Source: DATKAS01 sp963773315
GTDB lineage: Bacteria; Actinomycetota; Acidimicrobiia; Acidimicrobiales; DATKAS01
Reading direction: 5' to 3'
DNA: 64,000 nt
Assembly: GCA_963773315.1 (NCBI GenBank)
Contig: CAVZAF010000002.1
Span: 186,001 to 250,000 of the forward strand
The translations under genes were made by a program, and so were the position numbers. Positions 28,798 to 39,194 of this stretch are shown in pieces. Each line of letters opens with the position of its first letter. Position 1 is the stretch's first letter. The notes below the pieces were generated by a model. It saw only the letters and a program-made list of their open reading frames with translations. It ran no database searches and had not been told where the DNA came from.

Positions 28798-30392
28798 ATG
28801 TTCGCCAACAGTGATCGCAACACCAAGCGCCGAATCGCCGGCTACCTCGGCGGAGTGCTGGGCGCGGCGTGTGTTCTTCTCGCCGTGTACCCCGGCATCG
28901 CTGCGGCGGCGCCCGCGGCTCCCGCGCTCGACAAGCTCACGCTCACTTCGATGTGCACGCTCCCGAACGGCGACGCGGTCTTTCGGGTCGGCAACACGAA
29001 CGCGTCGCCGATCTCGTACACCTGGGACATCAACAAGACGTGGTTCTCGGGCAAGGGCCTCGCCCCCGCGGGCGACAGCTACCTCCACGTGCCGTCGTCG
29101 GACGCGGGCAACACCCGGATCTTCGTGGACGGGAAGCAGCAGGCGACGAAGGCCCAGAACGGCGACGTGTGCGTGTTCCACGTGCAGCCGGTGAAGCAGT
29201 GGTTGGACGCCTCGGGTTCGGCGATCCCGTCTCCGGACGTGCCGAAAGGTTGGAAGCTGACCTACGAGGGTGAGCTCGAGACGGTCACGTGCACATGGAC
29301 CAACAAGGACGTGCTGTCTTGCAAGAGCAAGGTCAATGCTGACGCGAAGGGAACGTTCGCGAACGAGGGCAGCTCGCTGGAAGTGCCGTTCGGCGGCAGC
29401 TACACCATCACGGAGACCGCGACGCCCGGCTTCGTCCAGAGCGGAACCGGCAAGTTCGGCCCGCTCGATCAGCCCGCCGATCTCGACCCGTACTTCGAGG
29501 GGGCGGACACGCTCGACGCCGTTGTGACGAACCAGTCGGACGAGGCGAGCGCGACGACCACGACGGTCTCTGCTGCCACCACCGAGGCGCCGACCACCAC
29601 GTTGGCGCCGACGACGACTTAGGCGGCGACGACGACGAGGCTGCGACGACGACTGAGGCGCGACGACGACTGAGGCGCGACGACGACTGAGGCTGCGCCG
29701 ACGACTCACGACGGCCGACGACGCCGACCACGACCACGACGGTCGATGAGCCGACCACGACGACGACTGAGGCCGACGACGACGACTGAGCCGACGACGA
29801 CGACGACGGTCGATGAGCCGACCACGACGACGACGGTCGAGACAGCCGACGACGACGACTGAGCGCTCCGACGACGACGAGGCCGCGACGACGACTGAGG
29901 CTGCGACGACGACGAGGCGACGGCGACGACTGAGGCGACGACGACGACGTGGAGTCGCGACGACCGGGTCACGCGACCAGGCGACCGACGCGACCACGAC
30001 GACGGTGGACGACGACGACGACGACCGACCGTCACGACTGCGCCGACGTCACGAGCCCGACGACGACGCTCGACAACACGCACGGGAGCGACGGTGCCTG
30101 CCGACCACTGACGCCACGTCTACGACCGCAGCGCCGACCACCCGAAGCGACCGCGGCACAGCTCGATCCGCCCGGCGTCGAAGCGGCAGTGGTGCGGGCC
30201 GCCACCGTGAACGTCCTCTCCGCGCCGGCGGAGGTCGAGCCGGCCACGACACCCTTCCGGCTCACCGGCGTCGGCGACCGTGGCACGTCGCGGTCGTCGG
30301 GCTCGTGCTCCTGGGCGTCGGGCTGGTGGTCGCTCTTGGCTCGCTCGCCGGGCGCCGATCGGGTGATCCGGGAACCCGGCGCACAGTGCTGA
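28798..30392 (+). CDS. LPxTG-like surface protein with Thr/Glu-rich tail (frame-broken in repeat)
   Basis: From the ATG at 28798: a Sec signal peptide (basic RNTKRRIAG, hydrophobic core, cleavage after AAA), then an ordered domain of about 230 residues with three or four Cys and the segment SYTITETATPGF, reminiscent of SpaA/Cna-type prealbumin folds of Gram-positive surface proteins. The clean frame stops at 29622 inside a run of ACGACG triplets. Read across frames, the run encodes TTTEAA-like repeats and leads to an LTGVGDRG motif, a hydrophobic helix (VAVVGLVLLGVGLVVAL) and a basic tail, a degenerate LPxTG anchor. The true end is 30392 or up to 30514, depending on frame. Probably an anchored surface protein with a threonine-rich stalk. 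Confidence 0.6.
29575..30010 (+). repeat. ACGACG/GAGGC low-complexity repeat (Thr/Glu/Ala stalk)
   Basis: A run of ACGACGACG triplets broken by GAGGC and GCGACG units. It encodes TTTEA-type repeats in whichever frame is followed. The coding frame is lost at several points here, and the repeat itself is prone to slippage and to assembly error. It forms the stalk region of the surface-protein gene starting at 28798. Confidence 0.7.
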
Positions 30393-30590
30393 CGTCCAAG
30401 TGCCTGGATCACACAGCGCACTGCGCGGTCGGTCACGATTCATTCACGGAACGGGCGCGTCACGCGGGCCTTTGCGCGCTCTCCGTGGTATTTCGGCCGG
30501 AATTTTGGTCGTAGGTCGAACGACCTATTGCCCTCGGGGCCACGCAGAGTGATATGGTGCGAACTGCACGTATCGGCAGACGGTACGTGT

Positions 30591-30659
30591 GGGGAGGCTT
30601 TGATCCGCCGGCGGAATTGGTCGCTGCGCTTGCGGGGAGCCAGGCGAACCCGGCCCCAG
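30591..30659 (+). promoter_or_regulatory. conserved structured leader, copy B
   Basis: The second copy of the leader at 28690-28760, differing at only about a dozen positions. It lies 67 bases before the GTG start of another LPxTG-type gene. GGGCCGGG and CCGGCCC segments just downstream (30666-30692) can form a hairpin that could act as an expression platform. Conservation in front of two unrelated coding sequences argues for a regulatory RNA rather than chance. Confidence 0.55.
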
Positions 30660-30725
30660 CCATAGGGCCGGGTCGTCTTGCGTTTTCCGGCCCGTTTGTA
30701 TACAGACGGACAAAGGAGCCGGGAC

Positions 30726-31896
30726 GTGCGACCTACTACTCGAGCCGCGGGCTGTCACGCGTCTCGCGGGCGCGGTGCTTGTTGCGAGCGGGCTGATCGT
30801 CACTGCAGCAGGCGTGGCGAACGCGGCCGGCCCGGTCATCGGCGGACCCGGTGGGACCCGACGTCGCTGATCGTCACCGACTTCACGAACTACCCGACGA
30901 TCGTGCCGCCCGGCGGGATGCGCGGCAGGGCGCTGGCTTCGTCACGCGGCCTCGCGTTCGACGTGGTCCGCGGTCAGGCCAGGCCTCGACTGCCGGCGGC
31001 GCAGGACGTCACGGACGCGACCACGCTGCGCGAGACGGGCTCGTCGGCCGCTCTATCCCGGCGACAAGGTGACCGCGCACTGGAACGGCTTCGGCGGCGA
31101 GAACTGCGACGGTGAGTCGATCGGTGTGTCGCTCGCCGTGAAGCAGTCGAGCCAGCCGACGTTCGATCCGCAGCGACGAGCAGGCGCTGCTTCTCGACTT
31201 CGCCTACTGCGGCCAGCCGGGACGATGGGCACCAGCGTGCGCGCGACCTCGTGTGCGCGACGCGACGAACACCCTCTCGATCGTCATGCCTGGCGACGAC
31301 ACGCGCCTGCTTCTACCAGGTCGACCTCGTGATCGGTGGTCCCCTCGCCGAACGTCGGGCCCCAGCGGCTCGTACTACAGACGACAGCTTCGGCTGCGAC
31401 GCCAACGGCAAGCAACGACGGCGCCGAACATGCTGATCGACGCCAACAACGGCGGGCGAGCGAGTGCGACGACGACGACGACGACGGGTGCGACGACGAC
31501 TGGGGCCACGACGACGGGGCCGACGACGGCGACGACGACTGGGGCCACGACGACTGGGGCCACGACGACTGGGGCCACGACGACGGCGCCACGACGACGA
31601 CTGGGGCGACCACCACCGTCGTGAACACCACGCAGGAAACCTCGACGACGCTCGGCACGACCACGACGGGGGCCACCACCACCGCAGCCACGACGACGAC
31701 GGGGGCGACCACGACGGTCAACCGGGCGACGCCTCCGCCCGACGTGACGGTCGAAGGCACGACCGTGACGAATCCTGAGACGCTCCCCGTGACCGGTAGC
31801 AGCACCTGGCCGGCAGCTCGGATCGGCATCCTGATGGTGATCGCGGGCGTTGCGGCACTGGCGCTTGAGCAAGCGCCGAGGGGCGTCGAGGCGTAG
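30726..31896 (+). CDS. LPVTG cell-wall-anchored Thr-rich surface protein (frame-broken)
   Basis: GTG start at 30726 with AAAGGAG about eight bases upstream. After a first +1 break near 30750, a signal peptide appears (LAGAVLVASGLIVTAAGVANA). Across further breaks the protein reads SLIVTDFTNYPTIVPPGG, then DKVTAHWNGFGGENCDG and IGVSLAVKQSS, and FYQVDLVIGGPL, a compact Cys-containing domain. A TTTGATTT stalk (about 31460-31720) ends in ETLPVTG, a hydrophobic helix and a short tail at 31896, a standard sortase sorting signal. No ordered domain is recognisable to me. It shares its leader with the surface-protein gene at 28798, so the two are probably co-regulated. Confidence 0.6.
31459..31720 (+). 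repeat. ACGACGACTGGGGCC tandem repeat (TTTGA stalk)
   Basis: Tandem units of about 15 bases (ACGACGACTGGGGCC and variants) encoding TTTGA repeats in the surface-protein stalk. Several copies are identical, which favours copy-number slippage. The frame breaks around its left part may be assembly errors inside the repeat. Confidence 0.75.
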
Positions 31897-31964
31897 GGCG
31901 CCGAAAAGGACAACACTGGAGGGAGGCTCTGGCCGGGGTGCTGGCGCTTCAGGGCTAGAGCAGG

Positions 31965-31990
31965 AGCGGGGACCCGATGGGGTCCCCGCT
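31965..31990. terminator. hairpin terminator between surface-protein gene and glycosyltransferase
   Basis: A perfect 11-bp stem (AGCGGGGACCC pairing with GGGTCCCCGCT) with a GATG loop lies between the plus-strand LPVTG gene and the minus-strand glycosyltransferase. It can serve both convergent genes. On the plus side it is followed by TCGCGTTCT rather than a long U run. Confidence 0.7.
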
Positions 31991-31998
31991 TCGCGTTC

Positions 31999-32840
31999 TC
32001 ACGTCGGTCCTGCGTTTCGGCTTCGAGATGACACGACGCGATCACGGCAAGGTTCCAGAGCGCTCCCCGGGCGTGATGTCGTCGTGGGTGCTTCAGCGCC
32101 GGGAGCATCGACTCGTCGATCGTCCGTCGGATTGCCGCCGCGATCGTGGGCAGCGGGAGCTCCGAGTGGGACGAACGGCTCCGCCCAGTATCGGTACCAG
32201 CGTCCTTGCGTCCAAAGCCGCTTCATGCGGCCCCATTCGGTCGCTCGCCTCCGATAAAGCACCACGCCCTCAGGCGCGTATCCGAACCTGAGGCCCTGCA
32301 CTTGAGCGCTGCCAACACAGCGCTGTGTCTCCGCCGTGGGGAATCGAGCTCGTCGAAGCCGCCCAGAGCGTCGAACGTGGTTCGTCGGATCGCGAGGTTT
32401 GCGGTCGGAGCCGCCGGCAGGAATCCGAGGACCGGGTCGGACGGAACGGCGGGAGGCTCGTCACTCGTCGCCTTCAGGGCTCCCGCCGACGAGATCCAAG
32501 CTCGGCGAGCGCCGTTGCCATCGAACGCACCCAGTGCTCGTCGACGACGTCGTCGGCGTCGCAGAACAGCAGCAGGTCCGCCTGGGCGAGCGCTACCCCC
32601 CGTTTCGAGCGAAGTACGACGACCGCACCTCGGGCGCCGAGACCACACGCATGCGCTCGTCGCCGCGGATCGACTCGGCGACGAGCTCGAAGCGTTCCGT
32701 CCGTCAGAGCCGTTGTCGACCCAGATCACCTCGAAGTCGACTCCCGCCGCCGATTGGTTGGCCAGCGCGGCGACCTGTTCGAGCACATGTTCTGTGGCAT
32801 TGCGCATTGGCACGATGACCGACACGGCGGGGGTGCTCAT
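31999..32840 (-). CDS. family 2 glycosyltransferase (frame-broken)
   Basis: From the ATG at 32840 the protein begins STPAVSVIVPMRNATEHVL and continues to FEVIWVDNGSDG, the GT-A nucleotide-binding start of GT2 enzymes. After frame changes it reads FELVAESIRGDERMRVVSA, then LLFCDADDVVDEHW (the DxD metal motif), ANLAIRRTTFDALGGFDE and GDTALCWQ. The final part, GYAPEGVVLYRRRATEWG, is also typical. The frame changes are compatible with +1 steps. Activated-sugar transfer to a polysaccharide or to glycoproteins is expected; its position beside Thr-rich surface proteins makes surface glycosylation tempting but unproven. The exact C-terminus near 31999 is uncertain. Confidence 0.72.
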
Positions 32841-32929
32841 GTGCACAGCCATTCTGGCTGGCGGCCAGCGCCGCATTGGCGCACAGGTTGCCCGTCGGCG
32901 CGCGGCTCGAGGTTCAGTACCATCGCCCG

Positions 32930-34211
32930 GTGCCCGCAACCGTCGTGGTCGGTGCGCAGTGGGGCGACGAGGGCAAGGGCAAGCTCACCGACCTCATTGC
33001 CAAGGAGATGCAGGTCGTCGTCCGCTACCAAGGCGGGCACAACGCGGGCCACACGATCGTCGTCGGCGGTGAGACCTTCGCGCTGCAGCTCGTGCCGAGC
33101 GGCATCCTGTACGACCACATCACGCCCGTCATCGGCAACGGCGTCGTGGTGGACCCCGCGGTGCTGCTCGCGGAGCTCGACCGACTCACCGCGAAGGGCG
33201 TCGACTGCAGCCGTCTGCTCGTCAGCGGCAACGCCCACCTGATCCTGCCCGTACCACCAGGAGCTCGACGCGCTCACCGAGCGGCGGCTCGGGAAGAACA
33301 AGCTCGGCACGACGAAGCGCGGCATCGGCCCTGCGTACGCGGACAAAGCACTGCGGTCAGGTCTGCGCGTGCAGGACCTGCTCGATCCGAAGATCTTCCG
33401 CGAGAAGCTCGAGGTAGTGCTCAAGGAGAAGAACGCGGTCCTCGCGAAGGTGTACAACCGGCTTCCCCTCTCGGCGAAGGACATCGCCGCTCGCTACCTC
33501 GACGAGCTCGCGCCTCGGGTCGCTCCGTTCATCGCGGACACGGTCGGCTTCGTTCATGAGGCGCTCGAGGCGGGACAGCACGTGCTCCTCGAGGGCGCAC
33601 AGGCGACGTTCCTCGACCTCGACCACGGCACCTATCCGTTCGTGACCTCGTCGAACCCAGTCGCCGGAGGTGCCTGCACCGGGTCGGGCGTCGGCCCGCT
33701 CCACATCAACCGCGTCATCGGGATCGCGAAGTCGTATTGCACGCGGGTGGGGTCTGGCCCGTTCCCGACCGAGCTGCTCGACGACATGGGCGACCTGCTC
33801 GTCGAGCGCGGGCACGAGTTCGGCACGAACACCGGCCGTCGGCGTCGCACTGGTTGGTTCGACGCGGTGATGCTGCGCCAGGCGGTACGGCTGAACTCGT
33901 TGAGCGAGGTGGCGATCACGAAGCTCGACGTGCTCGACGTGCTCGACTCGGTGAAGGTCTGCGTCGCCTACGAGCTCGACGGTGAGCGCTTCGACCACAT
34001 GCCGTACCACCAGTCGGTGCTGCACAAGGTCACGCCTGTGTACGAGGAGCTGCCCGGTTGGCGCGCCGACCTGTCGGCGATGACCGAGCCACATGACCTG
34101 CCCGCCGCGGCCCGCGACTACCTCGCGTTCTTGCAGCAGCAGGTCGGTGTGCCCGTGCGGTTGGTGGGCGTCGGTCCCGGCCGCGAGCAGTACTTCCACT
34201 TCGCGGCCTGA
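32930..34211 (+). CDS. purA: adenylosuccinate synthetase (frame break near 33251)
   Basis: Makes adenylosuccinate from IMP, GTP and aspartate, the first step from IMP to AMP. The GTG at 32930 gives PATVVVGAQWGDEGKGKLTD, the conserved N-terminus with catalytic Asp and P-loop. RYQGGHNAGHTIV, TKRGIGPAYADK, LLEGAQATFLDLDHGTYPFV and the end VGVGPGREQYF follow. One extra G near 33251 breaks the frame; without it the text reads LILPYHQELDAL as in the family. Genes for six other purine-synthesis enzymes follow over the next 9 kb. Confidence 0.95.
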
Positions 34212-34217
34212 CGATCG

Positions 34218-35454
34218 ATGCGGGTCTGCGTCGTCGGGAGCGGGGCGCGTGAGCACGCGCTCGCCGACGTGCTCGGGCGCACGGCCGACGAGGTCGTCGT
34301 CTCGCCGGGCAACCCCGGGATCCCCGGCTCGACACCGCAGGCCGGCCGAGGAGGTCGACGCCGACCTCTTCGTGATCGGCCCGGAGCAGCCGCTCGTCGC
34401 CGGGATCGCCGACCGGCTTCGCTCGAAGGGGAAGCTGGTCTTCGGCCCCGGCGCCGACGGGCGCGCAGCTCGAAGGCTCCAAGGCGTGGATGAAGCGAGC
34501 GCTCGTCGATGCGGGAGTGCCGACTGCTCGTTACGCGACCTTCGACGCGACGCAAGAAGCCGAAGCGATCGCGTTCCTCCGCGACCTGCCCGGGTTGTAC
34601 GTCGTGAAGACCGACGGTCTCGCCGCGGGCAAGGGCGTGTTCGTCACTGAGTCGTTGCACCGACGCGATCGACGACGTGCGCCAGAAGCTCACAGGAGCG
34701 TCGTTCGGCGACGCCGGGGCGTCGCGTGGTGATCGAGGAGGGGCTCGTCGGCCCGGAGCTGTCGCTGCTGTGCCTGTGCGACGGCGAGCGGATCGTGCCG
34801 CTCGCTCCGGCGCAGGACTACAAGCGGGTGGGTGACGGAGACCAGGGTCCCAACACGGGCGGGATGGGCGCGTACTCACCGGTGCCGCAGGTCGACGAGA
34901 AGGCCGTCGACCACATCCTCGACACCATCGTCGAGCCCACGGTCGCCTGGCTGCGCAAGAACGACATCGACTATCGCGGCGTCCTCTACGCGGGCCTCAT
35001 GCTCACCGCCGATGGGCCGAAGGTCATCGAGTACAACGCCCGCTTCGGTGATCCGGAGGCGCAGGTCGTGTTGCCGCGCCTCACGAGCGACCTCACGGCT
35101 CTTCTCGCCGAAGCCGCTGCAGGGAGGCTGACGAGCGAGCCCTCGTTCGGGGCCGACGCGGCGGTGACGGTCATGATGTGCAACGAGGGCTACCCCACGG
35201 CGCCACGCTCGGGAGACATGATCGAAGGGCTCGAGCGCGCGCAGGCCCTCGAAGGCGTGAAGGTTTACTGCGCGGGTGTCGCGAGCGAGCCGACCGGCCG
35301 GCTCACGACTGCGGGGGGAAGAGTGCTTTCGGTGACGGGGAGAGGTTCGGACCTGCGCGCGGCCCGTGCGGTGGCCTATCGAGCGGTCGATGCGCTGCAC
35401 TGGCCTGGGGTTGTCGTGCGGCGCGACATCGCCGCGAGCCCGCTGGGGCTGTGA
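34218..35454 (+). CDS. purD: phosphoribosylamine-glycine ligase (four apparent +1 breaks)
   Basis: GAR synthetase, an ATP-grasp enzyme of purine synthesis. The ATG at 34218 gives RVCVVGSGAREHALADVLG. Breaks near 34341, 34462, 34661 and about 34720 each add one base. Joined, it reads SPGNPGIPG, ADLFVIGPEQPLVAGIAD, LVFGPGADG, YVVKTDGLAAGKGVFV and, in a long clean stretch to 35454, VPLAPAQDYKRVGDGDQG, NTGGMGAYSPVP and IEYNARFGDPEAQ. All family blocks are present, so the gene is very likely functional. It starts six bases after purA. Confidence 0.93.
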
Positions 35455-35538
35455 CGGCCGAGTTACGTCAGACGCACCACTCGATCTTGCGTTCGCCGGG
35501 TGCACCTGCACCGGAAAGGTTGCGCTCGGCGTCGTCGA

Positions 35539-35850
35539 TCAGTCGGAAGGTCGGGGATCTCGAGCGCACGAGCGAGACGACGTCGGACGTCCGTCGGAGA
35601 GTGCAGCGTGCACCTCTTCACGACGCCGCTTCACTTCCTTCTTCGGCATGCGCGGTCGGCGAGCTGCGTGGCGGACACCACTCATTGCAATTGCACACGC
35701 CTTGCAGAACGGCGGACGACGATCGCCTCTGGGGTAGACGAGGAACTCACGCGAGAACGGGAGTCCGCACTCATCGCACACGTCGATCGCGCGCTCGAAA
35801 GGGTTGTTGGTGCACTGCATGGAGAGCATGGTCTCCGGTTTGCGAGCCAT
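35539..35850 (-). CDS. small Cys-rich zinc-binding-type protein
   Basis: Up to 103 residues; the start may instead be the later ATG at 35820 (MQCTNNPFERAIDV). Two Cys pairs, VCDECG and FCKACAIAMSGV, flank SREFLVYPRGDRRPPFC and look like a B-box or zinc-ribbon knuckle. A basic tail follows (RRPRMPKKEVKRRREE). I believe similar short proteins occur in Acidimicrobiia, but I know no function. It is opposite in strand to the purine genes between purD and purB. The flanking gaps (35455-35538 and 35851-36074) show no other gene. Confidence 0.6.
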   Translation of the reverse strand: MARKPETMLSMQCTNNPFERAIDVCDECGLPFSREFLVYPRGDRRPPFCKACAIAMSGVRHAARRPRMPKKEVKRRREEVHAALSDGRPTSSRSCARDPRPSD

Positions 35851-36074
35851 GGGCTATAGGACCTTCGAATCATTGAAAGCCGCTGGTGAGCGACCTACGG
35901 AAACGGAGACGCGCGACAAGGACGATGGCTTGAACCAGTACGAATCGAGGAGGGCCAAATGGCCCACTCCTCCTTCCCAACCTGATTTCAGTCGGCCGCG
36001 AGAGCGCGATCATTAGGCTCGTGCGCATGGGCCGAACGACTCTGAGGAACGACTTCGAGCCCGGAGCCAAACCG

Positions 36075-37380
36075 GTGATCGATCGCTATTCGTTGCCCGA
36101 GATGGCGGCACTCTTCGCAGACGAGGCTCGGTTCGCGCGGTGGCTCGACGTCGAGCTGCTCGCCACCGAGGCGTGGTCAGCGCTGGGTGTCGTGCCGGCG
36201 GCTGATGCCGAGTGGGCTCGTGCCCACGCACCCATCGTCGACAGCTGCGTTCGTCGCCGAGGTCGCAGCGCGTGAAGCAGTCACTGATCACGACGTCGCC
36301 GCATTCGTCGACGTCGTGCAGCAGCACATCGGCGGATCGGCCGGGAAGTGGATCCACTACGGGCTCACGTCGTCCGACGTCGTCGACACCGCGCTGTGCT
36401 CGACGCTCACGGCCGCCGCCGATCTCCTCGTCGACGCGGCCAGCGGATTGATCGACGTGCTCAAGCGGCGCGCGCACGAGCACCGCGACGCGGCGATGGC
36501 AGGCCGCACCCACGGCGTGCATGCCGAGCCGACGACGTTCGGCGTCAAGCTCGCCTTGTGGTGCCTCCAGGTGGATCGCGACCGCACCCGGCTTCGTCAA
36601 GCCCGCGAGGCGATCGCAGTCGGGAAGCTCTCTGGCGCGGTCGGCACCTACTCGAACATCGACCCCGCGGTCGAGGCGTCGGTGTGCGCGGCACTCGGCC
36701 TCGTGCCGGTGCCGGCGACGCAGGTGATCAGCCGCGATCGTCACGCTCAGTACCTCTACGCGTGCGCGTCGGTGGGAGCGACCATCGAGATGATCGCGAC
36801 CGAGGTGCGACATCTCCAGCGCACCGAGGTCGGTGAGGTCGAGGAGGGATTCAGAGCGGGGCAAAAGGGTTCTTCCGCGATGCCCCACAAGCGCAACCCG
36901 ATCACCGCAGAGCGGCTGTCGGGCCTCGCCCGCATCTTGCGAGGCAACCTGTCGGCCGGCCTCGAGGACGTGAGCCTCTGGCACGAGCGCGACATCTCAC
37001 ACTCGTCGGTCGAGCGAGTCATCCTCCCGGACTCGTCGTTGCTCGCGTACTACGTGCTCCGGAAGTGCGCGTCGCTGATCGACGGCCTTCGTGTCGACAC
37101 GAGCAAGATGCTCGCGAACCTCGAGCTCTCGCTCGGGCTGGTGTTCAGCCAGCCCGTGCTGCTCGCGCTCGTCGCGTCCGGGCTCACACGTGACGACGCG
37201 TACCGAATCGTCCAGGAGGACGCAGTGTCCGCGCGCGCCGACGGCAAGCCGTTCCGCTCGGTTCTCGAGGCCGACGTCCGCGTCTCGCTGACGGCCGACC
37301 AGCTCGACGACGCCTTCGGGCTCGACCGGGCGCTGCGCAACACCGCCAGCACGTTCGCCGCGATGGACCGCGTCGAGTGA
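36075..37380 (+). CDS. purB: adenylosuccinate lyase (frame break near 36241)
   Basis: Cleaves adenylosuccinate and SAICAR to fumarate plus AMP or AICAR. The GTG at 36075 gives the usual start VIDRYSLPEMAALFADEAR; an in-frame ATG upstream at 36027 would add 16 residues. One extra A near 36241 breaks the frame; joined, it reads PIVDAAFVAEVAAREAVTDH. Then GKWIHYGLTSSDVVDTAL, MAGRTHGVHAEPTTFG and the mobile-loop signature GSSAMPHKRNPI with its catalytic Ser. The stop overlaps purC (GTGA). Confidence 0.95.
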
Positions 37381-38249
37381 CGTTCACCAAGACCTACTCC
37401 GGCAAGGTACGCGACCTCTACGAAGCCCCCGACGGATCGCTCGTGATGGTCGCGTCCGACCGAATGTCAGCGTTCGACGTCGTCATGCGCGAGCCGGTGC
37501 CCGACAAAGGTCGCATCCTCACGGCGATGAGCGTCTTCTGGTTCGACCACCTCGCCGACGTCGCCTCGAATCATCTGATCGGGCTGTCCTACGAAGGCGC
37601 ACCCGACGAGTGGACGGGGCGGATGATGGTCGTGCGGCGAGCAGAGATGCTGCCGATCGAATGCATCGTGCGGGGGTACCTCGCGGGCTCGGCGTGGAAG
37701 GAGTACCGGGCCAACGGAACCGTCCATGGCGCGCGTCTCGACGAAGGACTGCAGGAGTCCGAACGACTCGACTCACCGATGTTCACGCCCTCGACGAAGG
37801 CGACCAGTGGCACGCACGACGAGAACATCTCATTCGACGACGCAGTCGCACTCGTCGGCGGAGAGGTCGCGGAGCAAGCGAGGGCGATCGCCCTCGCGGT
37901 GTACGACGCGGGCGCGGGGCGGGCCGAGTCGAACGGCATCATCGTCGCCGACACCAAGCTCGAGCTCGGGTTCGTCGACGGCGAGCTCGTGCTGGCCGAC
38001 GAAGTGCTCACGCCCGACTCGTCGCGCTTCTGGCCCGCCGACGAGTGGAAGCCGGGCATCACACCGCCGGCGTTCGACAAGCAGCCTCTCCGCGATTGGC
38101 TCGAGGGTCAGGGTTGGGACAAGCGCCCACCGCCTCCTGCCTTGCCTGCCGAGGTGGTCGCGGCGAGTCGTGCCCGCTACGTCGAGGCTTACGAGCGGAT
38201 CACCGGCCGGCGCTTCGCCGACTGGCCCGGTCGCGCCGCCAACCTATGA
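37377..38249 (+). CDS. purC: SAICAR synthetase
   Basis: Joins aspartate to CAIR in purine synthesis. A 290-residue protein from a GTG overlapping the purB stop. Blocks seen: YSGKVRDLYEAPDGSLVMVA, SDRMSAFDVVM, PIECIVRGYLAGSAWKEY, FTPSTKATSGTHDENIS and GIIVADTKLELGFVDGELV. It is of the longer type with a C-terminal extension, as in yeast Ade1 and many Actinobacteria. No frame problem. Confidence 0.97.
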   Translation: MTFTKTYSGKVRDLYEAPDGSLVMVASDRMSAFDVVMREPVPDKGRILTAMSVFWFDHLADVASNHLIGLSYEGAPDEWTGRMMVVRRAEMLPIECIVRGYLAGSAWKEYRANGTVHGARLDEGLQESERLDSPMFTPSTKATSGTHDENISFDDAVALVGGEVAEQARAIALAVYDAGAGRAESNGIIVADTKLELGFVDGELVLADEVLTPDSSRFWPADEWKPGITPPAFDKQPLRDWLEGQGWDKRPPPPALPAEVVAASRARYVEAYERITGRRFADWPGRAANL

Positions 38250-38262
38250 CACAGTGAGCAAG

Positions 38263-38517
38263 ATGCGGTTCTCGGTGCTCGTCGAGGTTCGACTGCGGCC
38301 CGGCGTCGCGGATCCACAGGGCGCGACGATCGAGCGGGCGCTGCCGATGCTCGGGTTCGAAGCCGTGCGCGAGGTGACCGTCGGCAAGGCGATCCGCTTC
38401 GACCTCGACGCCGCGGACGAAGGCGCTGCCCGCAAGGAAGTCGATGACCTCTGCGCGAAGTTCCTGACCAATCCGGTCATCGAGGACGCGGTCGTCAGCA
38501 TGGAACGGGCCTCATGA
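38263..38517 (+). CDS. purS: FGAM synthase subunit PurS
   Basis: An 84-residue structural subunit that bridges PurL and PurQ in the three-subunit FGAM synthase. MRFSVLVEVRLRPGVADPQG and LGFEAVREVTVGKAIRFDL are the family pattern, with the end DLCAKFLTNPVIEDAVV. A GTG nine bases upstream (38254) is an alternative start; neither has a clear ribosome-binding site. The end overlaps the purQ start (ATGA). Confidence 0.93.
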   Translation: MRFSVLVEVRLRPGVADPQGATIERALPMLGFEAVREVTVGKAIRFDLDAADEGAARKEVDDLCAKFLTNPVIEDAVVSMERAS

Positions 38518-39194
38518 GCGTCGGCGTCGTGCTGTTCCCAGGCACGAACTGCGAGGCGGACGTCGTCGAGGCGGTGAGGTCACTCGGGGGCGAGGCCGAG
38601 CTGGTCTGGCACGGCGATCGTCGGTTGGCGTCGACGATCGACGCGATCGTGCTGCCCGGAGGCTTCGCGCACGGCGATTACCTGCGCACCGGTGCCATCG
38701 CTCGCTTCTCCCCGGTGATGGATGCCGTTGCCGCCTTGGCCGCGGCCGGTGGCCCGGTCGTCGGCATCTGCAACGGCTTCCAGGTGCTCTGCGAGGCCGG
38801 TCTGCTCCCGGGCGCATTACGCAAGAACGCCGGCCTGAAGTTCCTGTGCAAGTCCGTCGAGATCCGCGTCGAGACCGAGCGTTCCGTGCTGACGAGCGAG
38901 GCGTCAGTCGGTCAGGTCCTCACGATCCCGATCAACCACTTCGAAGGCAGCTACACCTGCGACCCTGGCACGCTCGCCGCATTGCGCGCCGACGAGCGCA
39001 TCGTCTTTCGCTACGTCGACAACCCGAATGGCGCTCTCGACGACATCGCAGGAGTGTGCAATGAGGGCCGCAATGTCGTCGGCCTCATGCCTCACCCCGA
39101 GCGCGCGAGCCACGCCATCTTGGGCTCGACCGATGGGAATGTGCTGCTGCGGTCGTTGCTGGCCGCAGCGAAGGTCACCGTGCAGCGCGGCTGA
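38514..39194 (+). CDS. purQ: FGAM synthase glutaminase subunit PurQ
   Basis: A 226-residue class I glutamine amidotransferase that supplies ammonia to PurL. VGVVLFPGTNCEADVVEAV, AIVLPGGFAHGDYLRTGAI, the nucleophile Cys in VGICNGFQVLCE and the catalytic His/Glu in LMPHPERASHAILG are all visible. The ATG overlaps the purS stop. Its 3' end overlaps an opposite-strand gene by 20 bases. Confidence 0.97.
   Translation: MSVGVVLFPGTNCEADVVEAVRSLGGEAELVWHGDRRLASTIDAIVLPGGFAHGDYLRTGAIARFSPVMDAVAALAAAGGPVVGICNGFQVLCEAGLLPGALRKNAGLKFLCKSVEIRVETERSVLTSEASVGQVLTIPINHFEGSYTCDPGTLAALRADERIVFRYVDNPNGALDDIAGVCNEGRNVVGLMPHPERASHAILGSTDGNVLLRSLLAAAKVTVQRG

Noticed and set aside
29575..31720. ACGACG-rich arrays considered as CRISPR or satellite repeats
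   Set aside because: Units are 3-15 bases without unique spacers, and they encode Thr-rich stalks in line with signal peptides and sorting signals.
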